A stretch of DNA of 64,000 nt, taken from the NCBI GenBank assembly GCA_963925735.1, contig CAWUUH010000020.1, positions 1 to 64,000 of the forward strand, in the 5' to 3' direction. The notes below the pieces were generated by a model, which was given only the letters and a program-made list of their open reading frames with translations, was not told where the DNA came from and made no database searches. The translations under genes and the position numbers were made by a program. Positions 18,035 through 26,293 of the stretch are shown piece by piece (position 1 is the first letter of the stretch; every line of letters begins with the position of its first letter). The stretch comes from UBA4582 sp013204195. GTDB lineage: Bacteria; Pseudomonadota; Gammaproteobacteria; Pseudomonadales; Azotimanducaceae.

Positions 18035-19168
18035 CTAAGTGTTTATCGCTGTTTTATAGGGAATGCGTATCGCTACTGAAAACCCAGCGGAATCATTAAC
18101 GGCTGCGCTAAAGGTGTAACCCGAGGTATACGCAACTTCCAGCCTCTTCTGAACATTACTTAAACCTATCCCGCGGCCTTGCCGGACCCGGTCTGCATTG
18201 ATACCTGGTCCCGTATCTGTAATCGTTACATCTAATTCGTTATTCGAAACCTGCGCCGTCATTCTTATAGACCCACCAGTCTCACTCGCAGCCACCGCAT
18301 ATTTCAGTGAATTCTCGAAAATTGGCTGCAAGATCAAACTGGGAACCATGGCTTTCTTCGCCTTAGGCTCGATGTCAAACTCAAGGGTCAAGCGCTCATC
18401 AAACCGCGTTTTTTCAATGTTGAGATACAGCATCAACATTTCCAGCTCATCTTCTAAAGTCACATTTTCGATCGCATCGCTATCTAAGGAATGACGCAAG
18501 AAGCTGCTTAACTGTTGAATCATTGTTTGCGCCTTAGTGTCTTCCCGGAGTACGACTAAGGCATTAATAGCATTGAGCGCATTAAATAAAAAATGTGGAT
18601 TGAGCTGATAGCGAAGCATTTGCAACTGGGCTTCTCTGGTGGAAGACTCTGCCTGCACGCGCATCAATTGTTCCTCTCTTTTTAAACTGATCTCCTCGAT
18701 CAACCGCTTATGTTCCAGCTTGTGTAACAAATAATATTTAACGACAAAATACAGCGCACTCCAGCTCCAGAACACAAATAAAGCGCCGTAAAACCATTCG
18801 TTGAACTCGCTCCACATATCCGGGAGACCAGATATCCAGATGAAAAATGGAATGCGCAGACAAGTCCATAGTAGCGCAAGCAAACTAGAGGCGACTAACG
18901 CCACCGCAATTTGAGAAAGTATCGTTAGCTTAAAACTCCATCCGTACAAAGCCCGCAAGGGCCACGAACATAGCACGCCTAAAAAGGCCTGCATCAGGAG
19001 ATGAGTAATCTGGAAAGGGGCGATATCGTTTTCAAGATAAGTGAAGCTAAAAAATGTAACCAGTGTGTATGCGCCCCAACCCGCCAATTGGAACGACCAA
19101 AATGCGCCTTTGCCATTTTCGTCGGCGGCGAATTTTTGAAAGAAAATGTCTTTGTTAAAAATATTCAC
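18035..19168 (-). CDS. LytS-type membrane sensor histidine kinase
   Basis: A 377-residue kinase. I chose the GTG at 19168 because GGGAG lies 8 bases upstream; a GTG at 19180 would add four residues. The N-terminal half has about four membrane spans with short loops. It is followed by a coiled linker and the His_kinase domain with NPHFLFNALNAIN, containing the phosphorylated His. The ATPase domain has N, D and G boxes (PIFENSLKYAV, DTGPGI, GRGIGLSNVQKRL). It forms a two-gene operon with the LytTR regulator. It lacks a large sensor domain, so the signal may be sensed in the membrane. Confidence 0.88.
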   Translation of the reverse strand: MNIFNKDIFFQKFAADENGKGAFWSFQLAGWGAYTLVTFFSFTYLENDIAPFQITHLLMQAFLGVLCSWPLRALYGWSFKLTILSQIAVALVASSLLALLWTCLRIPFFIWISGLPDMWSEFNEWFYGALFVFWSWSALYFVVKYYLLHKLEHKRLIEEISLKREEQLMRVQAESSTREAQLQMLRYQLNPHFLFNALNAINALVVLREDTKAQTMIQQLSSFLRHSLDSDAIENVTLEDELEMLMLYLNIEKTRFDERLTLEFDIEPKAKKAMVPSLILQPIFENSLKYAVAASETGGSIRMTAQVSNNELDVTITDTGPGINADRVRQGRGIGLSNVQKRLEVAYTSGYTFSAAVNDSAGFSVAIRIPYKTAINT

Positions 19169-19384
19169 AGATACTCCCACTCACCAGCCACCACTCACCC
19201 AGAAATATTCACCCTGGCGCAGCGTCTATATTTCGTCAAACAGGTAATAGTACACCTCAAGACGTTTAGCATCACCTTTATCTAACACCCTTCCAAGTGC
19301 CTAATGCGATGGTAGTGTCAACAAGGTTGCATTCAAGAGCGGCGAAGCAAAGGCAGCCGCCATATTACGCGGCAGCCAAAGCCA

Positions 19385-19402
19385 AGGTTTAGGTTTAGGT
19401 TT
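19385..19402. repeat. 6-bp tandem repeat, 3 copies
   Basis: Three AGGTTT units in a row, followed by AGC. They lie about 215 bp upstream of the sensor kinase start. Function unknown. Confidence 0.55.
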
Positions 19403-19662
19403 AGCTTGAGCCTAGAGTAGTACATTTTTCAGGGATTGATTGGTCAAAAAACACCCGCATCGACCATAGGCAATCACGCTTACGATCCTTGCGGACCTAT
19501 TCCTGAGGGCCGTCCGCTGCCAACACATGCTTTTCGCCGGGGGGGGCAGTTTAAGCCAGGCATCCTCATACCTTATCGGATCGAGCATGGATAGTTGCGG
19601 GGTTACCAGCCGTCTCCACGCCTATATTGGGGGTAGCGCAACAAAGACTCGGCTTTTTCAGG

Positions 19663-19690
19663 ACAAAAAAAACCCGGATTTCTCCGGGCT
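19663..19690 (-). terminator. Rho-independent terminator downstream of the MAPEG gene
   Basis: On the minus strand AGCCCGG-AGAAAT-CCGGGTT is followed by a run of T residues and GTCC. The stem is 7 bp with a 6-base loop. It lies about 170 bases after the MAPEG stop. Confidence 0.75.
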
Positions 19691-19859
19691 AGTTCGAGGG
19701 GTCATACATGTGTCGGTTCTTGGGGAAGAATGCTGCACATTAAATAAGACAGCTATTATCTGGAAAGTTCAGCCAGCGGCAAAAAATATTTCTCGCCGAC
19801 TGTTTTTTTTATACTTAAATAGCCAATCTGGCCTGACAGGCCGCAGTGTTGAGCGCGTA

Positions 19860-20234
19860 CTAGGCCAAATTGGCGCCCATCGTAATCAAGCAAACTATAG
19901 ACAAAACCCAGAATAGGCTTCTGATGGGTTGTGCTTCATAGCCAGACTCGTTCGCCGGCTTGGTATTAATGCCTGAACTGTATGCCGCCACGAACAGTAC
20001 CCGCAGGACGAGCCATGCGATCGCGACCTGCAGATTGTCTGCAACATTCATCTGAATGGAGAGCACCGCAAAGACAAAGAAGACCGGCAGTGATTCTCTC
20101 AAATTGTGCAATGCTTTAGTGGCGCGATCAGCGACTTTTTCACCGGCTCTTTTTTTGAGAGCGCCGGGCAGCATTAATTGAATTAAATATAAAATCGAAG
20201 TGGCAAGTATTACCTGAATCATTGGTGAGTCCAT
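19860..20234 (-). CDS. MAPEG-family membrane protein
   Basis: A small integral membrane protein (about 124 residues from the ATG at 20234; a longer start at 20264 adds ten polar residues). It shows the four-span MAPEG pattern with conserved LRESLPVFFVFAVLS and the RVLFVAAYSSGI segment of the third helix. MAPEG proteins include glutathione-dependent enzymes of lipid and eicosanoid metabolism. Bacterial members are mostly uncharacterised. It seems to be a monocistronic unit ended by the hairpin at 19663-19690. Confidence 0.8.
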   Translation of the reverse strand: MDSPMIQVILATSILYLIQLMLPGALKKRAGEKVADRATKALHNLRESLPVFFVFAVLSIQMNVADNLQVAIAWLVLRVLFVAAYSSGINTKPANESGYEAQPIRSLFWVLSIVCLITMGANLA

Positions 20235-20293
20235 TAATAAGTGGTTGTGACGGGTTATGCCCAAGCACTTATACCACCGTGTTAGCGGGCCGC

Positions 20294-20530
20294 CTAGTCG
20301 ATGGCGAGGATAAACTTTGCGCCTGAGCTTTCTGATGGCGTCTTATGCGGATGGACTTCAATCGAACCACCGATTTCAATCAGTAGCTGATAGGCAGGAG
20401 GCGGTCTTGGTACAATGCACACAATGGCAAGCGCCTTGGCTAAACTAACAAAACCTCGCTCACACTCGCTTACAGGCAAGCTGACGGAATCAAGTGAGGT
20501 CAAGCGCGAGCGTTGCAATCTCAGCAGCAT
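20294..20530 (-). pseudogene. Possible remnant of a histidine-kinase ATPase domain
   Basis: A 78-codon frame whose C-terminal half (LLIEIGGSIEVHPHKTPSES, then SGAKFILAID) resembles the last beta-strands of a HATPase_c domain, where GG-I-V...G..F.L is the usual pattern. The upstream part (GFVSLAKALAIV) could be a degraded G-box. No HisKA domain, N-box or D-box is present on the minus strand nearby. It may be a decayed kinase end or chance similarity. Confidence 0.3.
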
Positions 20531-20575
20531 TCGAACTAGCCGGTTCGCATGCTGCTGAGCAAGTGCGGTAAAAAA

Positions 20576-21307
20576 CTAGTTCGCGACCCAACGTTTGAGC
20601 TGCTGATTGACTTCACGATTATCAATTCGGCGAAAAGACGCTGCGTTTTTTCCGTAGTCTTGGAATGTTTTAGACCCCATAAACTGCTTCATGCCGGCGA
20701 TCAGGGTGCCCATATCTTTCGCGGTGAAGTTCACCCAATGGGTCGACTTGGTTTCGCCCATCGCCATATTTTGACCCATGGCCATATTGCCAGGGAAGGC
20801 CGCCGCATCGGAGGAAGACATTACTTTTTCCATCGCCTTCTGGTAATCCGCCACATTGCTTACCTCTAATCCGTAGAGATAGTTTACGTTGACCCCATTG
20901 GCGATTTCAGGCTGGTTCGCCAGACCTTGCTCATAGCTAAACAGATTGCTCCCCAGGTTAGTGCTGCTTTGACCCAGGCTTGTGAGGAAATCGCGCCAGT
21001 CAGCGGAACTCGCATTGGCGACAACCGCTTTGTTCATATCCTCAAGGGTCGGGTAAAATACGTTAATTCGATGAGTCGCGGCATTGTGACCCTTGGCAAC
21101 CAGCTGCAACAACGAAACAGAGCTGTTGTAGGCTTGGCTCGTGGGTGACTGTCGATAGGTCTCAAGTGCCGCCATAAATGTGCCGGGATCAGTCACTCTA
21201 AATTCATAACCTTGACCATAAACGCCGGCCGGTAGTGCGACAGTGTCAGCCCCATAGGCACTCACACTGGCAACTAAAAAAACCAACATACTTATTACGT
21301 TCTTCAT
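20576..21307 (-). CDS. Exported protein, possible tandem NIPSNAP/ABM-like domains
   Basis: A 243-residue protein with a signal peptide (MKNVISMLVFLVASVSAYG, cleavage before ADTV). The mature part has two similar-length halves of strand-helix-strand character (YEFRVTDPGTFMAALETYRQ and LYGLEVSNVADYQKAMEKVM), suggesting a double ferredoxin-like dimeric alpha/beta barrel. A short Met/Gly stretch (GNMAMGQNMAMGE) sits near residue 180 and could be a flexible or metal-touching loop. Two other exported proteins of this general shape lie at 34276-35127 and 35270-35983. Function unknown. Confidence 0.55.
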   Translation of the reverse strand: MKNVISMLVFLVASVSAYGADTVALPAGVYGQGYEFRVTDPGTFMAALETYRQSPTSQAYNSSVSLLQLVAKGHNAATHRINVFYPTLEDMNKAVVANASSADWRDFLTSLGQSSTNLGSNLFSYEQGLANQPEIANGVNVNYLYGLEVSNVADYQKAMEKVMSSSDAAAFPGNMAMGQNMAMGETKSTHWVNFTAKDMGTLIAGMKQFMGSKTFQDYGKNAASFRRIDNREVNQQLKRWVAN

Positions 21308-21422
21308 AGCTCATCTCCAAAATTTAGATTTGAGCCTTAGAGTAGTCCCAGGTTATCTGCTTGACTAGATTAGTTCGACTTTGGTCGCCAACCCTATCAG
21401 ACGACGAGCCGCCGGCGTGGCA

Positions 21423-22484
21423 TTACATCTGAGGCCATTCATCAGACTCCCGTTTAATCAGATCAACTGCCTCGGCAAGACTATTGGTTCTGGCTTTCCA
21501 GTCGCCACCCGAGGTGCTGAGCCGTAATGTATTCACGCCAGCATCACGATAGGCGCGCAAGCGAGCTCGAACCATCTCTTCAGTACCGATCAAGTTAGTT
21601 TTCAACACCATCTCGTCAGGCACCGCGCGAATCGCTGCCTCTTTTTTACCCTCAACCCACAGACCCTGCACCTCAATGGCAGCGTCTTCATAGCCCGCCC
21701 GCCGGAATGCATCATTATAGAAGTTGGTGTCGGCCGAGCCCATACCACCCAAGGTGAACGCCATGGCGGGTTTACGCGCGGCGACCAACCGCTCGACGTC
21801 ATCACTGATCTCGAAGCTGCCACCTACCTGAATATCCAGATCTGACATCTGTCGGCCCGACTTAGTCAAACCCTTGCGCAGATGATCCATAAAAACATCG
21901 GCCTGCTCTGGCATAAAGGAGGTGCCAATCCAGCCGTTCGCGACTTCGCCGGTCATCTCCAGAGATTTCGGCCCAAGCGTCGCCAGATAGATGGGCAGGT
22001 TCGGCCGTGGGGGCTGGGACAAACGTATAGCTTTGCCCTCTCCTCCCGGTCGCGGCAACTCGTAGTGCTTGCCGTGATACTGCATACGTTCACTGTTGAT
22101 GCCCAACCGGATGATATCCACGCACTCACGCAATCGCCCCAAAGGATGGGCAAAACTCGCGCCATGCAATCCTTCCACCACCTGGGGACCACTCACGCCC
22201 AAACCCAAGACAAATCGATTATTCGAGACGGTTGCCAGGCTCTGTGCCGTCATGGCAATCATCGCCGGCACGCGGGCGCTGATTTGAATAATACCGGTAC
22301 CCAAGGTAATACGCTGGGTGCGCGCTGCAATATAGGCTAACGGCACTACCGCATCCATACCCCAGGCCTCCGCTGACCAAACGTGGTCAACCCCGATACG
22401 GTCTGCCTCAACGGTGTAGTCCACCAGTTGGTCCCAGTCTTCGCCGTTATAATAAGCACTGCCGATACCAATCGCTGTTTTCAT
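21423..22484 (-). CDS. LLM-class (luciferase-like) flavin or F420-dependent oxidoreductase
   Basis: A 353-residue TIM-barrel oxidoreductase of the bacterial luciferase superfamily. It starts MKTAIGIGSAYYNGEDWDQL and shows the family pattern VDHVWSAEAWGMDA, RITLGTGIIQISARVPAMIA, RFVLGLGVSGPQVVEG and LPIYLATLGPKSLEM. Actinobacterial relatives use F420; in proteobacteria the cofactor is often unproven, so I leave it open. No F420 biosynthesis gene is in the window. It is monocistronic and divergent from earP, about 220 bases apart. Confidence 0.85.
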   Translation of the reverse strand: MKTAIGIGSAYYNGEDWDQLVDYTVEADRIGVDHVWSAEAWGMDAVVPLAYIAARTQRITLGTGIIQISARVPAMIAMTAQSLATVSNNRFVLGLGVSGPQVVEGLHGASFAHPLGRLRECVDIIRLGINSERMQYHGKHYELPRPGGEGKAIRLSQPPRPNLPIYLATLGPKSLEMTGEVANGWIGTSFMPEQADVFMDHLRKGLTKSGRQMSDLDIQVGGSFEISDDVERLVAARKPAMAFTLGGMGSADTNFYNDAFRRAGYEDAAIEVQGLWVEGKKEAAIRAVPDEMVLKTNLIGTEEMVRARLRAYRDAGVNTLRLSTSGGDWKARTNSLAEAVDLIKRESDEWPQM

Positions 22485-22707
22485 TTAGGCTTCATCTCAA
22501 TGATTCATTTGGTCGGAGCATAACGCATTCAACTCGAAAAATATTGCCAAGCAAGGCACAGCAGAATGACTCACCGCGAACGGGCTTACCCCAACAGGGT
22601 CTTGAGACACCCGGCCACATGAGATCATCCATTTCCGAGCGAACACTAGCAGCGAAGGGGCTTGCGGGCTGGTAGACTGTAGCCACTCAACATCAAGCTA
22701 TTTGTGC

Positions 22708-23850
22708 ATGACTCAAGCGCCCCTATGGGACATCTTCTGCAAGGTTGTCGATAACCATGGTGATATCGGTGTCTGCTGGCGCCTCGCGCGTCAACTGGCC
22801 GCGGAACAACCCGTTCGAGTCCGCCTCTGGGTCGACGACCTGCAAGCTCTGAAGACCCTCTGGCCCGCTGCCGAACTCAAGGACCGACAATCCTTGGCAG
22901 GGGTCGCTGTGTGCCGCTGGCCGGCTGAATTTGATGGCGATGTCAGGGTCGCGGATGTGGTGATTGAAGCCTTTGCCTGTCACCTGCCTCCTACTTATAT
23001 CAAGTCGATGGCCATCAAACGAGACCAAGGCCAAGCGCCTCAGTGGTTCAATCTGGAATACCTCAGCGCCGAGTCCTGGGTCGAGGGCTGCCATGGATTA
23101 TTCTCACCACACCCGCTCACCGGGCTGAAGAAGGCGTTTTTCTTCCCTGGGTTTTCGTTCAAGACCGGTGGTCTGATACGGGAAAAAGCCCTACTAGAAA
23201 CCCGCGACGCCTTCCTCCAAGATCCAGCCACCGCTGATCAGTGGCTGGCACAACAGGGCGTTCATCGACAATCTGGCAGCCTGACAATTTCGCTGTTCGC
23301 CTATGAGAATCCGGCCATCGGTTCCCTGTTGCGCGCCTGGCAACTCAGCGATTCAGCTATCAATTGCCTAGTTCCCGAGGGCAGGATCCTCACCAGCATC
23401 AATGCCGTCCTGACAACCCAGCTCAAGGCCGGCGATCAATTACAACTGGGCGCACTGCGCTTGGTGGTGCTACCCTTTCTGCACCAAGATGATTACGACC
23501 GCTTACTGTGGAGCTGCGATGTGAATTTTGTTCGCGGCGAAGATTCCTTTGTTCGCGCCCACTGGGCTGGCAAGCCTATGGTCTGGCAAATTTACCCCCA
23601 AGATGATGACATTCATCTCGTCAAACTCGATGCCTGGCTGGCGCAACAAGCCCAGATTTCTGGTCCAACGCTGACTGCCGCCGCACTCACTCAAGCCTGG
23701 AATACCCAGGTGGATTGTGCCGCCGAATGGCAGCAGGCCATCACCGATCAGCAGTGCTGGCAGCAGCAATCCCAAGCTTGGACCAAGCACCTGAATTCTT
23801 TCGATGATTTAGCATCTCAGCTAGTGTATTTTGGACAAAAGTCGCTATAG
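22708..23850 (+). CDS. earP: Protein-arginine rhamnosyltransferase EarP
   Basis: EarP transfers rhamnose from dTDP-L-rhamnose to arginine 32 of elongation factor P, which lets EF-P rescue ribosomes stalled at polyproline. I chose the ATG at 22708 (a TTG two codons earlier is also open), giving 380 residues, the usual size. The N terminus WDIFCKVVDNHGDIGVCWRL holds the two aspartates (15 and 19) that correspond to the catalytic pair of the family. The C-terminal nucleotide-binding part has FVRGEDSFVRAHWAGKPMVW and IYPQDDDIH. The efp gene follows 38 bases later and encodes the matching Arg32, so the call is strong. Confidence 0.95.
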   Translation: MTQAPLWDIFCKVVDNHGDIGVCWRLARQLAAEQPVRVRLWVDDLQALKTLWPAAELKDRQSLAGVAVCRWPAEFDGDVRVADVVIEAFACHLPPTYIKSMAIKRDQGQAPQWFNLEYLSAESWVEGCHGLFSPHPLTGLKKAFFFPGFSFKTGGLIREKALLETRDAFLQDPATADQWLAQQGVHRQSGSLTISLFAYENPAIGSLLRAWQLSDSAINCLVPEGRILTSINAVLTTQLKAGDQLQLGALRLVVLPFLHQDDYDRLLWSCDVNFVRGEDSFVRAHWAGKPMVWQIYPQDDDIHLVKLDAWLAQQAQISGPTLTAAALTQAWNTQVDCAAEWQQAITDQQCWQQQSQAWTKHLNSFDDLASQLVYFGQKSL

Positions 23851-23888
23851 TAACGCGCCGACTCAACCGCCTTATATCGAGATGAATC

Positions 23889-24455
23889 ATGAAAACAGGA
23901 CAAGAATTACGTGCCGGTCACGTTATCAATATCGACGGTCAACCCTGGTTGATTCAGAAGGCTGAAATTAGCCGCTCCGGACGCAACACCGCGGTAGTAA
24001 AGACCAAATTGAAGAACCTGCTGAATGGCTCTTTGACAGAGACGCCTTATAAGGCAGACGACAAGTTCGAAGACATCAGTCTGGACCGCAAGGAAGTCAC
24101 CTATTCTTACTTTGCCGATCCCGTCTATGTGTTTGTCGACACTGAGTATGAGCAGTATGAGCTGGCCGCCGACGACCTGGGTGACCTGCTGCACTATATT
24201 GAAGACGGCATGGAAGACGTCTGCGAGGCAGTGTTTTTCGACGGTCGAATGATTTCCATCACCCCACCGAATACCGTGACCCGGGAAATCGTTTATAGCG
24301 AGCCATCCGTGCGTGGCGACACTTCCGGCAAGGTGATGAAACGCGCCAGACTCAGCAATGGACATGAGATTCAGGTCTCGGACTTCGTCAATACTGGTGA
24401 CAAGGTCGTCATCGATACCCGCACTGGCGAATACAAGTCACGGGCAAAAGACTAA
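23889..24455 (+). CDS. efp: Elongation factor P (EarP-modified, Arg32 type)
   Basis: A 188-residue three-domain EF-P. The N-terminal KOW-like domain carries the modification loop SRSGRNTA with Arg32, the residue that EarP rhamnosylates. Lys34-type EF-Ps, modified by EpmA, differ here. OB domains follow (TYSYFADPVYVFVDTEYEQY and ITPPNTVTREIVYSEPSVRG). It acts at the ribosomal E site to speed polyproline synthesis. It is co-oriented with earP and ends in a strong bidirectional hairpin. Confidence 0.97.
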   Translation: MKTGQELRAGHVINIDGQPWLIQKAEISRSGRNTAVVKTKLKNLLNGSLTETPYKADDKFEDISLDRKEVTYSYFADPVYVFVDTEYEQYELAADDLGDLLHYIEDGMEDVCEAVFFDGRMISITPPNTVTREIVYSEPSVRGDTSGKVMKRARLSNGHEIQVSDFVNTGDKVVIDTRTGEYKSRAKD

Positions 24456-24462
24456 TCAAACC

Positions 24463-24489
24463 TGCGCTCGACGATTTACGTCGAGCGCA
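24463..24489. terminator. Bidirectional terminator hairpin between efp and the convergent gene
   Basis: TGCGCTCGACG-ATTTA-CGTCGAGCGCA is a perfect 11-bp stem with a 5-base loop. It begins 8 bases after the efp stop, and its right half forms the last codons and stop of the convergent ADP-ribosylglycohydrolase gene. Neither side has a long U tract. Confidence 0.7.
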
Positions 24490-25603
24490 CCTGTACCGCA
24501 TCCAGCAGCCCATTGATCTCGGCATCAATGGCTTGTTGCGTCGTCAACTGACCAAAAAATGCCTGCAGATTGTCCCCCGTCGCAAGGCCCAGAATAAACC
24601 CAAGCACCGAGCCACGATGGACATTGTCGCCGCCCAGATTGGTATTCGACCGCAAACCGACCATGGGGTCCTGCAGGTATTTACAAGCCAGAAACAATAC
24701 CCCTGGCCATGACCCCGAGATGTAACAGGCCTTGGAAAACCGCCCACCAATAATATCTGCATCATTATGGGTTTTCTGAATCAGCTGCAAGACATCGCCA
24801 CCCACGGCACGATTGGCAAACCCCGCCAGCACTTGCTGGGCGGGTTGATCCGGCTCACGGAATAACAGGTCGTGAATCAGGTTTACATAGTCTGCACAAA
24901 CTCGAGCTAGCTGCGCATCGGGGTGGGTCAGATAAAGGTGTCCCAGCGCCACTTCCTTCACTCGCTGCAACGCCGTACCCGCCATCAGCTCGCCTATGAC
25001 CAGCGGCCCTATGGTCACCAAGCCGCCGATAGATGGTGTGTCATGAGTAACAGCCGCACAGCGATTACCCGGCTTACCCATGGCCCAATTGGCAAAAAAC
25101 GCTCGATGATAAGACTCGGCATAGGTGTCGGGATGCTGCGGTGAGTCTGCCGTCATCAGTTGAATATAGGCATCCAGAAATTGCGCCTCGTGGTAATGCC
25201 CGGCATTGGCCGCCAGAACTCGCAGCAAGACCCTAGCACAGTGCGCATTCAACGTGTTTTCGCCGGCCTGCATGCCCTGATGATAATGTTGGTTAGCCTG
25301 CCCCCAAAATTGTCCTTTACCTTTGAGGATGACATCGCCAACCACTTGGCGCCCACTCGCACCACCCTGTCGGCCGCGGCCACCCTGATTGGTGGAATGC
25401 AGTGCCATGATGGATGAGGGATGGTGTGCAGGCGCTGCCTCGAACTGCACTATGCCTCCAGGAAAGCCGGCTTCGATATCATGCTGGCTATAGTACCAAT
25501 GTACCGGCATGGCCAGCGCGTCACCGACAAACAGGGATTGTAAGGCCGCCACACTACGCTGACGGCGCGTGTTGGCATCAGTAGTGACAAGGTCTTCAAG
25601 CAT
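24476..25603 (-). CDS. ADP-ribosylglycohydrolase-family protein with variant metal motif
   Basis: About 375 residues from the ATG at 25603 (a longer frame starts at 25681; the extra 26 residues look unlike a domain). The all-helical ADP-ribosylglycohydrolase fold is shown by FVGDALAMPVHW near the N terminus and THDTPSIGGLVTIG in the middle. The C-terminal motif is NTNLGGDNVHRGSVLG, where most relatives have GGDTDT. This variant still keeps one aspartate but loses the second metal ligand, so activity on ADP-ribose is uncertain. Its 3' end is part of the terminator hairpin shared with efp. It is downstream of the truncated haemoglobin gene on the same strand, 98 bases apart. Confidence 0.75.
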   Translation of the reverse strand: MLEDLVTTDANTRRQRSVAALQSLFVGDALAMPVHWYYSQHDIEAGFPGGIVQFEAAPAHHPSSIMALHSTNQGGRGRQGGASGRQVVGDVILKGKGQFWGQANQHYHQGMQAGENTLNAHCARVLLRVLAANAGHYHEAQFLDAYIQLMTADSPQHPDTYAESYHRAFFANWAMGKPGNRCAAVTHDTPSIGGLVTIGPLVIGELMAGTALQRVKEVALGHLYLTHPDAQLARVCADYVNLIHDLLFREPDQPAQQVLAGFANRAVGGDVLQLIQKTHNDADIIGGRFSKACYISGSWPGVLFLACKYLQDPMVGLRSNTNLGGDNVHRGSVLGFILGLATGDNLQAFFGQLTTQQAIDAEINGLLDAVQVRST

Positions 25604-25701
25604 TCGCGTATCCCATAGACAAGTCTTAGTGTGGAGACTGATACGCAACAAACAGCCACTTTGATCAGTATTCGCCAACAACGGCAGTTCTCATATCAGC
25701 G

Positions 25702-26115
25702 TCACCGTCGATTCTGTCGCACTTGTACGATACGACTGGCGGGCACTGTCAGTTGCGTGAGCAAATAGATTTTGAAGGCTGGCGGGTAGTCCTGCTCTTG
25801 CAGGGCAGCCTGCATACAGGCCAACCAGGCGTCTTTCTCGACCTCGGTGATCGGCAGATGAGCGTGAGCCGGCGGAATCGCGATCGGGCCATATTTTTTC
25901 CCATAGCGCCGCGGACCGCCGGTCCAGCCACACAAAAAAAGGGTCAGCTTATCGATAGACATCGTCAAATTATCGGGGTGCATGGCACGAATAACACGGG
26001 CATCTGATCGTTGATCCATGTGCCGATAAAAGGCCTCAACCAGTTTGAGTATGCCCGCCTCGCCGCCGGCAGCCTGAAATGAAGCATCCTCAACACCATA
26101 TTGGCTTGTCGTCAT
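25702..26115 (-). CDS. Group II truncated haemoglobin (trHbO-type)
   Basis: A 137-residue 2-over-2 globin. I chose the ATG at 26115, preceded by GAGAGAA; a longer frame to 26175 would translate the repeat region. Family marks are FYRHMDQ (helix B tyrosine area), FLCGWTGGPRRYGKKYG, the proximal histidine in AHAHLPIT and the tryptophan of helix G in KDAWLACM, typical of group II. Likely roles are oxygen, NO or peroxide handling in the cytoplasm. A 13-bp repeat array lies 33-84 bp upstream, and the divergent gene encodes a ferritin-like protein. Confidence 0.88.
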   Translation of the reverse strand: MTTSQYGVEDASFQAAGGEAGILKLVEAFYRHMDQRSDARVIRAMHPDNLTMSIDKLTLFLCGWTGGPRRYGKKYGPIAIPPAHAHLPITEVEKDAWLACMQAALQEQDYPPAFKIYLLTQLTVPASRIVQVRQNRR

Positions 26116-26147
26116 CTGCTGTTCTCTCGTTCGCCTCGGCGATCCAC

Positions 26148-26199
26148 ATTGGTCATCCACATTGGTCATCCGCATTGGTCATCCGCATTGGCCGTCCGC
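26148..26199. repeat. 13-bp tandem repeat, 4 copies, upstream of the globin gene
   Basis: The units are ATTGGTCATCCAC, ATTGGTCATCCGC, ATTGGTCATCCGC and ATTGGCCGTCCGC, in perfect register. A partial unit (GATCCAC) precedes them. They lie in the 178-bp divergent gap between the globin and the PF10118 gene, 33 bp from the globin start, so they can affect either promoter. Confidence 0.75.
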
Positions 26200-26293
26200 A
26201 TTCAAGCGCCGGCATTTGGCGCATTAACACCACAGGTTCTCAACACCACTGAATAAGAGTAGACTTTTTTGACTTTCACGAACGGGCCTTGCC

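Larger units (their letters stand above)
19169..19859. other. Intergenic region (690 bp) with repeat and terminator
   Basis: The gap is between the kinase start and the MAPEG stop, both on the minus strand. It carries three copies of AGGTTT at 19385-19402 and a clear minus-strand terminator at 19663-19690. A plus-strand frame of about 129 codons at 19527-19916 overlaps the terminator and has no family likeness, so I do not call it. Confidence 0.5.

Noticed and set aside
19527..19916. 129-codon plus-strand frame
   Set aside because: It overlaps the MAPEG gene end and a clear minus-strand terminator and resembles no family.
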